A stretch of 48,149 nt of DNA, from positions 1 to 48,149 of the forward strand of contig CABVRW010000027.1 in the NCBI GenBank assembly GCA_902500785.1, written 5' to 3'. The translations under genes and the position numbers were made by a program. The stretch's first letter is position 1, and every line of letters starts with the position of its first letter. The stretch is from an uncultured Nitrospira sp. GTDB taxonomy: Bacteria; Nitrospirota; Nitrospiria; Nitrospirales; Nitrospiraceae. Below the pieces are notes generated by a model. It was not told where the DNA came from and did no database searches. It saw only the letters and a program-made list of their open reading frames with translations. Positions 18,466-27,200 of this stretch are shown here, piece after piece.

Positions 18466-18773
18466 TTCGCGATCTTATGTGAGCCGGATCCGCAATGCAA
18501 GGCGAGCCGCGAAGCCGCGCCGGATAAGGCCAGAGGACCGGTCAGCTGTTTACTCTACGCACACCTGTCGCTTTTCTGAAACGGTTGTCTCCTTCCATTG
18601 TTCACAAAACAGCACCCTTTATGAGGAGCCGCTCACCTGGTGTCTCGAATTGCAGCCATAGCCCACGAATCCGCATGGCTCGGCTGTGGCACGGTTGATG
18701 CTGTACTCATCGGTAGCTCTCGCCGAAAGTCAGTGGACCGTAAACCTTGTTGTACTAAAGGGAGGATGTCACG
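18466..18773. other. Intergenic region between lgt and ytxH
   Basis: About 310 nt without a credible gene. It must hold the lgt promoter on the minus strand and the ytxH promoter on the plus strand. A sigma-54-like element lies at 18687-18702 and is listed separately. A short frame near 18479 is not supported by composition or ribosome site. Confidence 0.6.
18687..18702 (+). promoter_or_regulatory. Sigma-54-type promoter upstream of ytxH
   Basis: TGGCACGGTTGATGCT agrees with the consensus TGGCACG-N4-TTGCW at 11 of 12 informative positions, with GG and GC exactly 10 nt apart. Transcription would start near 18713, giving a leader of about 60 nt before ytxH at 18774. The match is good enough to predict NtrC-type activator control. 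Confidence 0.65.
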
Positions 18774-19025
18774 ATGTCTACCAAGGGGCGTGAAGCAGCG
18801 AAGATTGCAGCCATCATCGGAGGGGGCGCAGTTGTCGGGGCGGCGTTGGGATTACTCCTGGCGCCGAAGACCGGGGCGGAGACGAGGCGGGATGTCGCGC
18901 GGTACGCCAAACGGGCACAGGTCCAGGCGACCCGCTTCAGTCGGTCGGTGAAGACCGGCGTCTCGACCATGGTGGAACGCAGCAAAGCACTGGTGAAGAA
19001 AGACGATCATAAAGTCGCTGCGTGA
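18774..19025 (+). CDS. YtxH domain stress-type membrane protein
   Basis: An 83-residue protein with GGGAGG 7-8 nt before the ATG. Residues 10-30 are one glycine/alanine-rich membrane segment (AAIIGGGAVVGAALGLLLAP), followed by the family signature KTGAETRRDV and a basic amphipathic helix. YtxH/GvpP-type proteins are small, abundant and often stress-induced, with unknown biochemical role. The sigma-54-like site upstream suggests regulated expression. A hairpin terminator follows at 19072. Confidence 0.85.
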   Translation: MSTKGREAAKIAAIIGGGAVVGAALGLLLAPKTGAETRRDVARYAKRAQVQATRFSRSVKTGVSTMVERSKALVKKDDHKVAA

Positions 19026-19071
19026 GCCTGGTTGCCTGCCGGCACCGGTCCCGCGAGAAGAAGGGTACGAC

Positions 19072-19106
19072 AACGGCCTGTCTCGAGAGGGACAGGCCGT
19101 TTACAT
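19072..19106 (+). terminator. Hairpin terminator after ytxH
   Basis: An 11-bp perfect inverted repeat (AACGGCCTGTC at 19072-19082 and its complement at 19091-19101), extended by one wobble and one GC pair to a GAGA tetraloop, then TTTAC. The U-tract is short, so termination may be partial. It separates ytxH from the tRNA gene. Confidence 0.65.
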
Positions 19107-19181
19107 ATCAGCAGATGGTCTGCCGAGCGGCTTGACCCCCCGGAACCCCGATGTTAGATTTCGCCCCGGCGGTGTTCTCCT

Positions 19182-19268
19182 GCGGGAGTGGCGGAATCGG
19201 CAGACGCCCAGGACTTAAAATCCTGTACTGTAAAAGGTGTGCGGGTTCAAGTCCCGCCTCCCGCACCA
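19182..19268 (+). tRNA. tRNA-Leu (anticodon UAA)
   Basis: An 87-nt class II tRNA. The acceptor stem GCGGGAG pairs with CTCCCGC and the 3' CCA is encoded. The anticodon stem CAGGA/TCCTG encloses the loop CTTAAAA, giving anticodon TAA, which reads the Leu codon UUA. The variable arm is long, as expected for leucine. GGTTCAAGTCC is the T-loop region. The downstream DNA carries a decayed transposase, so this tRNA end may have been an insertion neighbourhood. Confidence 0.97.
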
Positions 19269-19650
19269 ACCCTAGCCTCCAGCAACATGCTCCCGTCTCT
19301 CTCGTCAGCCGTGAGCAGACGACGGGGTATGGACTCGAAAGCCGGCTTCTCTTTCCCACCGCTTGATTCCCCTTCAACAGCCCAGCCGGGCGTTCCCATC
19401 GTAATAGCCTCCCTCATCGGTACCTGGTGGCGAATGGCACCTTGTTTTACCAATCAGGCGGCCAAGTATAGGCTCGGACGCATTGTTGGGAAGTTCTGCT
19501 CACCACGCTCCTCCCGATCATGCTCCGGTGCTGTGGGAATGCTGGGTCTCGTGCTAGGAATTGGGACCGTGCCAGTTCATAAGCACTCACCATGATGCCG
19601 ATGTGTTGGCGCCGAGCCTGCTTCGAAACACAAAACAACGACTATGCCCG
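19269..19650. other. Gene-poor stretch after tRNA-Leu
   Basis: About 380 nt with no recognised gene on either strand. No second copy of the tRNA 3' end was seen that would mark an integration site. It leads into the transposase remnant. Confidence 0.5.
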
Positions 19651-19653
19651 TGA

Positions 19654-19928
19654 GTTTGGGATTGGGCCTATCGGTGGGGCGTGCAACTCGACTTCATACG
19701 ACCGGGCATACCCGCGGAAAATGCCTTTATTGAATCGTTTAACGAGCGCTTGCGAGATGAATGTTTGAACGTGCATCAGTTCGCATCGTTGGTCGAGGCA
19801 CAGGCCCTCATTGAATAGATGACAATCACGACCGACCCCACAGCGCGCTCGGGCACCTGACCCCGAACGAGTTCGTTGCACAACGTCAGGGACAACAGAT
19901 CGTCGAAGAAGTCGCCTGCTCTGGTTAA
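19654..19928 (+). pseudogene. IS3-family transposase (OrfB) C-terminal remnant
   Basis: The frame beginning near 19654 reads WAYRWGVQLDFIRPGIPAEN then AFIESFNERLRDECLN, the rve integrase core end of IS3 OrfB with its catalytic Glu. It hits a TAG at 19816. The sequence resumes two nt out of frame at 19821 as DNHDRPHSALGHLTPNEF and ends at TAA 19926. The 5' part of the gene, OrfA and both terminal inverted repeats are not seen. This is a dead fragment, not a mobile unit. Confidence 0.85.
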
Positions 19929-20082
19929 GGACCGTCCCAGAACGAGGCCAACTTCACACTAGCCTATGATCCTAATTTAGCTGGCTCGTTTTTCGGGAGG
20001 AGGTCAATCAGAATTGGTCTTAAATGAGATTTGGGCAGGCTATGGAGAATTGAAATCGATAGAGTGCAGGTATCCTGAGCAA

Positions 20083-20454
20083 TCAAACCGAGCTGTCAAT
20101 CGCTTGATCGATCTGGATGACAATCGTGCTCCTTCCAGAAAGCGGTTCCAGATCGGTGACTATGTTGTAGATCTGTTCACCGAGTATTTCTTCGATGTGT
20201 TTCTTCAACATATCGTGTCCGGTAGTGAACAACGCCTGGTGTATCTGCCGAAGTTGGCCGCAACCTTCGGGGGCTTGAGCGAGCCGAACTTCCGCCGGAA
20301 TCGGCGAGGTTCTGGTCAGGTCCACCTCGATCACATTCTCAAGAAGTCGAACCTGAACGTGCGAATAGTGCGATTGCATGAACTCCTTTTGAAAGTTCAG
20401 CACAGCCAACATGACGGCATATTCAACGTCAGCCTTGTTTCGAGTGTTGGACAT
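20083..20454 (-). CDS. mpsC: DUF2294 / MpsC-domain protein
   Basis: A 123-residue soluble protein with strong ribosome site GGGAGGA 6 nt before the ATG. The pattern ADVEYAVMLAVLNFQKEFM, VRLLENVIEVDLTRTSPIPAE, RLAQAPEGCGQLRQIHQALF and a final VTDLEPLSGRSTIVIQID matches the DUF2294 family, now called MpsC. MpsC is linked to MpsA and MpsB in the membrane-potential/bicarbonate system of Firmicutes. Here homologues of MpsA (32943) and MpsB (24296) lie on the same strand within 15 kb. The exact function of MpsC is not established. The gene symbol is by domain, not by proven orthology. Confidence 0.75.
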   Translation of the reverse strand: MSNTRNKADVEYAVMLAVLNFQKEFMQSHYSHVQVRLLENVIEVDLTRTSPIPAEVRLAQAPEGCGQLRQIHQALFTTGHDMLKKHIEEILGEQIYNIVTDLEPLSGRSTIVIQIDQAIDSSV

Positions 20455-20480
20455 TGGGTTCCTCCCGGAAGGTGGCCGGC

Positions 20481-20684
20481 TTAGACGGTCTTGCGACCTG
20501 TGCGTGGGTTTTCAAGCTTCGTGCTGAAACGGTCGCGGATGAATTCCTCGATCGACTCAGGGAGGGGACCGTTCGTCTCGTCGTGTTCAGGATAGGGGAT
20601 ACTGCAGGAGTGGATTCCCACGGGTATCTCCGAGCCGTTATGGGAGTGGTGTGTCAGTGCTTCGCTATAGGGTAGATCCATCAT
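20481..20684 (-). CDS. Small hypothetical protein upstream of mpsC-like gene
   Basis: From ATG 20684 (GGAGAG 10 nt upstream) the product is 67 residues, rich in Pro, Glu, His and Ser, with no membrane segment. An ATG at 20702 is an alternative. The C-terminal helix ESIEEFIRDRF and the 26-nt gap to the MpsC-domain gene suggest a shared transcript. No family is recognised, and it could be a non-coding frame. Confidence 0.4.
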   Translation of the reverse strand: MMDLPYSEALTHHSHNGSEIPVGIHSCSIPYPEHDETNGPLPESIEEFIRDRFSTKLENPRTGRKTV

Positions 20685-20752
20685 ACACAGAGGACTCTCC
20701 ATAAAGGGGAATCAGCGACCCTGTTGATGCTGAGCGTGGTCAGGCTGGAGTC

Positions 20753-20785
20753 GATGCGTGCCCGGCGACAGCCGAGGCACGCATC
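20753..20785 (-). terminator. Strong hairpin downstream of the split IDH genes
   Basis: A perfect 10-bp inverted repeat (GATGCGTGCC at 20753-20762, complement at 20776-20785) with an inner CGG/CCG pairing. It starts about 50 nt after the stop of the IDH C-terminal gene on the minus strand. No T-tract follows, so it may be a factor-dependent terminator or an mRNA-stabilising stem. Confidence 0.5.
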
Positions 20786-20833
20786 ACACTCACCCGTTCC
20801 AATCCACACGCCTATCGGTACGTACGGTCGCCC

Positions 20834-21184
20834 TTAGTAGGCCTTGCTGAATCCTGGCTCGCCGTCGTAGTTCCACAACTTCTGTGCCGCAGACCACCAC
20901 CAACCCTTCTTGGTTAGAGCGTCCAGAAACGTGTTGACGTCCGCGTCCTGCACGTTTTTGGTTGCCATGAACCGGCACCGGTACCAATTGACTTGCAGCA
21001 GATCGGGACTGACAAATCCGGGCCAGACTTTCGTGCCCCGGTTGGAAATAAACTCACATTTGAATGCTCCAATCTCGTCGAACTTTGGGATACCCTTCTC
21101 GGTAATGATGTACATATCGATCCCGACCAATTTAATCTCGCGTTTCTTCTTCGTCGCTTTTGCAATGTCAGTGCATGTTGGCAT
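20834..21184 (-). CDS. Separate C-terminal domain of Thermus-type isocitrate dehydrogenase
   Basis: A 116-residue protein similar to the extra C-terminal domain found fused to isocitrate dehydrogenase in Thermus and Rickettsia-type enzymes: KLVGIDMYI, then FISNRGTKVWPG, then NWYRCRFMA, DVNTFLDAL and the ending YDGEPGFSKAY. It has its own ribosome site (AAGGAG, 7 nt before ATG) and begins 38 nt after the stop of icd. It presumably binds the IDH body and may affect stability, oligomer state or regulation. The homology is from pattern recognition; the role is inference. Confidence 0.75.
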   Translation of the reverse strand: MPTCTDIAKATKKKREIKLVGIDMYIITEKGIPKFDEIGAFKCEFISNRGTKVWPGFVSPDLLQVNWYRCRFMATKNVQDADVNTFLDALTKKGWWWSAAQKLWNYDGEPGFSKAY

Positions 21185-21222
21185 GGATGTTCTCCTTGTT
21201 CATTCAGCCGGTAGTCTCGAAC

Positions 21223-22239
21223 TCAAGCCTTCTCGTGCATCTTGTCCACGATGGCTTGCGCATACTCGTCGGTCGTTGCCGTCCCGCCGACGTCGTACGT
21301 CACGTGCTTCCGCTCTTCGAGGACGGCAAACATCGCCTTGGTGATCCGATCGGCTGCGGCTTCTTCCTTCATCCAGCGGAGCATCATGATTCCAGAGACC
21401 AGCACGGCAGAGGGATTGACCTTCTTCAGCCCGGCATACTTCGGCGCAGAGCCGTGGACGGCTTCGAAGATCGCGCAGTTATCGCCCACGTTGGCGCCTG
21501 GCGCGAAGCCGAGGCCGCCGACCAGTCCGGCACAGAGATCCGTCAGGATGTCGCCATACAAATTCGGGAGCACCAGACAATCGAATTGCGCCGGATTTCT
21601 GACGAGTTGCATACAGCAATTATCCACGATGATGTCGCCGGATTCGATGTCGGGATACTTTTTGGCGACCTCTCTGAAGGCATCGAGGAAGAGTCCGTCG
21701 GTCATCTTCATGATGTTGGCCTTGTGGACGCAGTAGATCTTCTTGCGCCCATTGGCCTTGGCCCACTTGAAGGCAAACTCAGCGATGCGATAGGAGCCTG
21801 GCCAGGTGATGACTTTCAAGCATTGCGCCACCTCGTCGGACACCATATGTTCGATGGCCGCGTAGCAATCCTCGGTGTTCTCACGGAAATTCAGGATGTC
21901 GATCTTGTCCCAGGGCCGCTTGAGCACCGGAATCAGCTTGGCTGGCCGCACGTTCGCATAGAGATCGAACACCTTCCGGAGTGTCACGTTCGCGCTTTTG
22001 TGGCCAGTCCCGACCGGCGTAGTCGTAGGGCCTTTCAATGCGATCTTGTTTCTGGCGATGGCTTGGACCGTCTTGTCCGGCAGCAACGTGCCGTGCTTAT
22101 CCAAGCAGTCCAGACCGATCTCTTCGTACTCCCATTTGATATCGACGCCGCTTGCGTCGATCACCAGCCGGACCGCTTCGCAAATTTCCGGACCGGTGCC
22201 CTCTCCCGGTAACATCGTCACGACATGCTGTGTACCCAT
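21223..22239 (-). CDS. icd: Isocitrate dehydrogenase, catalytic subunit
   Basis: A 338-residue decarboxylating dehydrogenase of the IDH/IMDH family. Substrate residues are visible as Ser82 and Asn84 (HKSANVTLR), Arg88, Arg98 and Arg119 (FRENTEDCYAAIEH), in the same spacing as E. coli Ser113, Asn115, Arg119 and Arg129. The metal Asp is in LYGDILTD and the cofactor loop is HGSAPKYAG. Thermus IDH continues for about 140 residues past this point; here that part is a separate downstream gene. In autotrophs using the reductive TCA cycle the enzyme runs in the carboxylating direction. GGGAGG precedes the ATG. Confidence 0.93.
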   Translation of the reverse strand: MGTQHVVTMLPGEGTGPEICEAVRLVIDASGVDIKWEYEEIGLDCLDKHGTLLPDKTVQAIARNKIALKGPTTTPVGTGHKSANVTLRKVFDLYANVRPAKLIPVLKRPWDKIDILNFRENTEDCYAAIEHMVSDEVAQCLKVITWPGSYRIAEFAFKWAKANGRKKIYCVHKANIMKMTDGLFLDAFREVAKKYPDIESGDIIVDNCCMQLVRNPAQFDCLVLPNLYGDILTDLCAGLVGGLGFAPGANVGDNCAIFEAVHGSAPKYAGLKKVNPSAVLVSGIMMLRWMKEEAAADRITKAMFAVLEERKHVTYDVGGTATTDEYAQAIVDKMHEKA

Positions 22240-22300
22240 AAAAAACCTCCCTTAAGCAGCAAGGGGGATTGGACCATCCGCTCCCATGACTCGTTCTATT

Positions 22301-22316
22301 TGCAAATCAGGTTCCA
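22301..22316 (-). promoter_or_regulatory. Sigma-54-like promoter upstream of icd
   Basis: On the minus strand TGGAACCTGATTTGCA matches TGGCACG-N4-TTGCW at 10 of 12 informative positions with exact GG-N10-GC spacing. Transcription would start near 22290, leaving a leader of about 50 nt before icd. The only other obvious gene start near here is icd. Confidence 0.5.
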
Positions 22317-22879
22317 GACGACGTGGGTCTTACGCTTCGAACGGATAATCGAAATTCCCCCAGCAAATTCGCGAAATCTGACGAGAACGAGATCGCGTGA
22401 GGGCCGGTGTTTCTGAACAGGGCAAACCTCTCGTGTATTGACGCACGAGCCGCCCCGCGATCCGTGCATCTATGCTCGGACGTCGGATCCGTTGCTGCTT
22501 GATTCAGCTAGAAACATGTTCGGACTTGGTGAGCAGGGGAAGGCTGCAATGCTGGCTGTCTCGCTACCGGCAACCAGAAGGGCCTCTGGACCAGAAGATG
22601 CCGTGCGGAACGCGGTGGCAGTGAGTCACTCGAAGTGGGTCAGGGTTTCCCCGCACCCTTAAGGAGCGGTCGAAGTTGAGTGAACGCCGCCCCGAAAGTC
22701 TGCTCGCTGACCGGCGAAACATTCCCATAGATTGGGCGATTCGTTCTTGCACCTCGCGGGAATCTTTCTGGATGAATAAAAACGGGTAGGACTACCCGAT
22801 CCGCGACCAGATTGGATGCCGCTATCCGGGGTTTCATTGCATGCCTCTCTGTCCGAACGACCGTCGATCCCGGACGCGT
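22317..22879. other. Intergenic region between folC and icd
   Basis: About 560 nt with only short frames of poor composition and no ribosome sites. It has no recognisable gene, repeat or RNA. The gap shows that icd is not simply read through from folC. Confidence 0.5.
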
Positions 22880-24265
22880 TCATGCCTCCACTTGAGATAC
22901 CGCGGCTTGTGCGAGGGGGCGACAATAGCCTCCCAGTTCCAAGGAGCCGGTTACCACAACGAACCCAAGAGGCTCTGCTGCCAGGACGGCTCTCTGAAAC
23001 GATTCAGTGGGGTCGTTCACGATCTCCGCCGTGGTTGGCGTATAGGAGCGCCAGATAGCCGCAAGGTCCTGAGGGGCGACCGCGCGATCGTCTGGATGCC
23101 GGGTGAAGATGGCTCGGTCAGCACCTGCGCCGGCCAGTTGTCGAATGATCTTTTCGACCTCTTTCTCTCGCAGAAGCGACACGAGTAAGACCGTTCGGCG
23201 TCCTTCACGCACGCTTCGGACGGTCGACGAGAGACTGGCGGCAGCCGGGGCATTGTGGGCTCCATCGATGACGATCGTCGGACGCCCAGGGAACACTTCG
23301 CAACAAGCCGGCATGCGAACCTGCGCAAGGGTGTGGCGGAGGGCCGATCCATCTAATGTGGCGACCAGTCCGCGGCGACGGAGGACATCGTAGGCTGCGA
23401 GCGCATGCGCGGCGTTGGTGGCCATGAACGCTGCAGGGGAGTCCACTGTGATCCCTTCCCAGGTGGAGTCCCCGACCCGAAGCGTGCAGGTTCCTTGATA
23501 GCCGGCGCGTACGAACTCCTTCGTCTCGTATTCGCGTCCGATCAACAAGACTGGGGCACTCAACTGCATCGCGCGGGACAGGATCAATTCGCGAGGAGCA
23601 TCTGCCATCGGACCGCACACGACAGGGGTGAGCGGCTTGATGATTCCGGATTTCTCCGCTGCGATCTGTTCTAGGGAGTCACCCAAAACGTCCATATGAT
23701 CGTAGTCTACGTTCGTGATGATAGAGACTTCCGGGGCAATGATATTGGTGGCGTCTTGCCGCCCCCCGATTCCGACTTCGACGACGGCATAGTCCACCTT
23801 GGCCGCACGGAACGCGAAGAAAGCGGCGGAGGTGAGGAATTCGAATGGACTCATCTCGACGCCGCCCCAGTCCATGAGCGACTTGAGGTGGTTACAGGCA
23901 TCCACCAACTCTTGTTCGCTGATCGGTTCGCCGTCGACGGAGATACGCTCTCGAAAATGTCCGAGATGTGGACTGGTGAAGCGACCGACCTTCAGGCCGC
24001 TGGCTTGGATGAGGGCTGCAGTCATACGACTGACACTGGTTTTGCCGTTGGTGCCAGTCACGTGCACGGACCGATAGGCTCGGTCGGGACGTCCGAGGTC
24101 TTGCAAACATCGAGCAATGGCTTCGAAGCTCACGGTGCCATCCGAGGGCCGGCCGCCCGAAATGCAGGCGATTTCAAGTTCGCGAAAAAAGTCCATGACG
24201 TCCTTATACGAGGAGAAGGGCACGGCCCAATGGGGGAAAAGCTTCTTCGACTCCGTGTCGGGCAT
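22880..24265 (-). CDS. folC: Folylpolyglutamate synthase / dihydrofolate synthase
   Basis: A 461-residue Mur-ligase-family enzyme adding glutamate to dihydropteroate or folates. The ATP loop is GTNGKTS (71-77), followed by FTSPHLGHFRERI (the folate-binding omega loop), NVDYDHMDVLG and VIDGAHNAPAA. ATG 24265 is chosen because GAGG lies 5 nt upstream; ATG 24280 is the alternative. It begins 30 nt after the dabA stop, so it is probably the second gene of the dabA transcript. A functional link with carbon uptake is not obvious. Confidence 0.92.
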   Translation of the reverse strand: MPDTESKKLFPHWAVPFSSYKDVMDFFRELEIACISGGRPSDGTVSFEAIARCLQDLGRPDRAYRSVHVTGTNGKTSVSRMTAALIQASGLKVGRFTSPHLGHFRERISVDGEPISEQELVDACNHLKSLMDWGGVEMSPFEFLTSAAFFAFRAAKVDYAVVEVGIGGRQDATNIIAPEVSIITNVDYDHMDVLGDSLEQIAAEKSGIIKPLTPVVCGPMADAPRELILSRAMQLSAPVLLIGREYETKEFVRAGYQGTCTLRVGDSTWEGITVDSPAAFMATNAAHALAAYDVLRRRGLVATLDGSALRHTLAQVRMPACCEVFPGRPTIVIDGAHNAPAAASLSSTVRSVREGRRTVLLVSLLREKEVEKIIRQLAGAGADRAIFTRHPDDRAVAPQDLAAIWRSYTPTTAEIVNDPTESFQRAVLAAEPLGFVVVTGSLELGGYCRPLAQAAVSQVEA

Positions 24266-24295
24266 ATATACCTCGTTCATGTACGCCGCCGCCTA

Positions 24296-27200
24296 TCAGG
24301 CCTGCTCGGCGGCAACGGTCTCCGTTGTGACGGCAATCCATCCTCCCGCAGCGTTGTAGTGATAATATCGTCGTTCTCTCGGCTCAAAGGCGATCAGATG
24401 AAGCCAGCGATTGTTGAACAACTTCTCCAGCAGCGGTTGGCGATTGATGATGGCTGAAATTTGGTCCCGCGGGGCTTCGATAATCGTCGCGAGGCGCATG
24501 GGTTCGTGATACGGACGCGCACGGTTCATAACGGTCTGGACGGGCAGTCCCATCCGGAGATCGCTCTGTCCCCCTGTCATCACCCCGATACGACCCGTTA
24601 CATTGTGATAGACCTTACTACCGCTGCCATAGACCTCTGGGTCCACCGTCGAGAAGTAGTACTCCATATTGATCCATTGGGCCACGATCAGGGGTGCCGT
24701 CATGATGATCTCCAACAGCTTCCCGTCTGTGTCGGGGCGATGATCGTAGGAGTGCAGGAAGGAGCGTCCCGCAAGATCGATCCCCTGCGTCAGATGGCGG
24801 CTCCCGATAATGAACAGGCTGTTTCTCGCTAATCCCCACTCGGGACGCACTTGTGCCCAATCCAGGCTGCGGAGTTCAACATCCTGCTTCGACTGTCGAC
24901 GGTTGTGCCGAGTGGGCGTGGCGTGCAGCGCGATCCCTCGTTCTGCGGCGGCCATAGATCCGGTGTCGTTCACGTCTTCCAGCAGCTGAGCCAGCTCCTT
25001 GCGATGCGTGGAGGGCACATCTTCCAGATCCACGAGTCGGACCTGATCCGTCGTCGTGTCGTGGAGCGCCGCGAGAAAATGGGTGTCCAGGGGAATGGCC
25101 AGTCCTCGCTTCGCCAGCAACTCGCGTACCGGTGGACGGTTGGCGATCATGGCGAACGCGCGTGCGTTCGGAAGCCCGTGACTTCCTCCGCAGGCGCCGC
25201 AGTCCAAGGCCGATTCATACGGGTTGTTTTGCGAGGTGCTGCCGTGGCCGCACAGGATGACGAGGCGCGACCATGTCTCGGTCAAGCCCATGAGCCGCAG
25301 CGAGGTCTCCACGTAGTACGCCTGTTCATTGAGCGTGAATCCAGTCTGCGTGATCCGAGCGAGGCGCCCCGCCGTGCCCTGCGGCGTGATGCGACAGTGG
25401 TGGCGAAGTTCCTCGATGAGGGCTGCTTCTGTTGCTCGTGAGAGTCCGAGGATATGACCGAGGGTCCCTAGGGCCGCCGGTGGCTCATACGGCGATTCCA
25501 GCGCCTGGCACCGGATGCCTTCGAGCCGGTCAGCCGTCAGTCGAGTGCCCGAGCCCTCGAATCTCGCGCGCAGCCACCGGGCAATCTGCATCCGTTGCTC
25601 GGCCGCGACCATGTCTTCCGCTTCGTTGGTGGGGATCTTATCCACCGTCAACGTGGTCGCCACCGTCGGGATGAACGTCTGCTTCACCCAGGTCGCCAGT
25701 CGATGATACCCACGAGGACACAGCGTCTTCCCCAACAACGGCAACACGAAGAACCATCCGATGGCTTCCACCATGACATACGGCGTGATCACATTGTGCT
25801 TAAGGTCATGGAGTAGTTTATGTCCGGTCTTGACCAGCTGCGTACTGGATTTGTGTCGTAACGCGGCCTCGCCCTGGTATGTCCTCGGGACCTCTCGAAT
25901 CGTATGTTTCGGCTTGAGGAGCACCGGACACAGGTCCGTCGTGCAGTCCGCACCCAACGCCCGATAGGCCACGGGCAAGCCGAAGAATCCGGCAAAGCCG
26001 AAGGTCTCATAGCAACCGCGCTGCTCGAGATGCCGGCGAAAGACTTCGGATCGAACATCAATACAAAATGCGAACTGCGCCGGGGGGCGCACAGGGCTTC
26101 CTTCTCGTCCCTGCAGGCCGGCGTCACCGGGCGCGCGCGATTCGAGTTGTCGCAGGATCGTGTGCTGGTGCGCGAGTTCGTAGGCGTCGAGCCACCTGGG
26201 ACCGTGCTGCCGTTCAGGGAATGCACCGAGCCAGTTCAGCAGTGTCTTCAGATCGGTCGGCGCCGTCGATGGGAGAAGGTCTGGCCTGACATCGAGGGCC
26301 TCAGCCAGCCGCAACAAAAGGCGCGCATGGTTGATGGCCGTCTCTCCTCGGCACACAAGCCGGTGCTCGCGGTACCAGTGTTGAGCCAGCTCCTCCCACG
26401 CCTGGGCATCCGACGATCGCCACCATCGCTGAAGCCTCACGGCATCCGTCGAGGCTTTCTTCGGGAGCTGTCCATTCAGGAGCGCGCGACGGAACCAGAT
26501 CGCGCGGGGAAACCGTCGCGCATAATCCTGAATTGCTTCGACATCCCCTGAGCAGTTCAAGACTTTCTTGCAGGAGACCGCCACCAATTCCCGTTCATAG
26601 AACAGACGAATGGCGAGATATTTCACCAAGTCGATGCGATAGGCCTCCTGCCAAGGATACGCCGTTTGCTCCGCACGCCATTTGATGAATCCAGCCCATC
26701 CCGGCAAGGCCGCTACATGGCGCGAGAGATATTCCTCCCTCGCCGAGGCGGGGATCTTCAGTTGTTCAAGTGCCTCCAGGAGGGCTTCTTCAGGGCGGTC
26801 GGATAAGAGTCGAATCTTTTCCGACGCCCGTTCGATTCCGAGCAAGGACAATCCCAGGTCATACTGCGCCGCGTCCTTCCAGGCACGGTAGAATGTGTGT
26901 TCGCGGCCGGGCATAGGCCAGGTGGCGTCCCCCTCGTCGCAGAAAGCGGCGCACCATTTGATCAGTTGGCCGTTGATCTGGTCCTCAAGGTCGGTTCCGA
27001 ACGTTCGATCGCACCAGGCCGCCATCGTTGTCCGGTAGGGCAACTCCTCCGATTCACCCATGCGCAGGCTTTCATTCTCGCCCCAGGTATCGGAATCCGG
27101 AATCGACGCAAGCCACTGCGTCAGTCGTGTGAGCGATTCCGTGTTCTCGTCCGGCGATGGGGCTCCAGCTGAGGCGGATCGGCCAGGGGACGATGGCTCC

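Noticed and set aside
20760-20773. GC-N10-CC (sigma-54 geometry) before the small hypothetical and mpsC genes
   Set aside because: Only 6 of 12 consensus positions match and it lies within the hairpin.
22257-22275. CAGCAAG then GGACC near icd, resembling the dabA/dabB element
   Set aside because: The two halves are 7 nt apart instead of 4, which breaks GG-N10-GC geometry, and it lies too close to the ATG.
22640-22837. Minus-strand frame between folC and icd
   Set aside because: Composition unlike protein and several overlapping alternatives.
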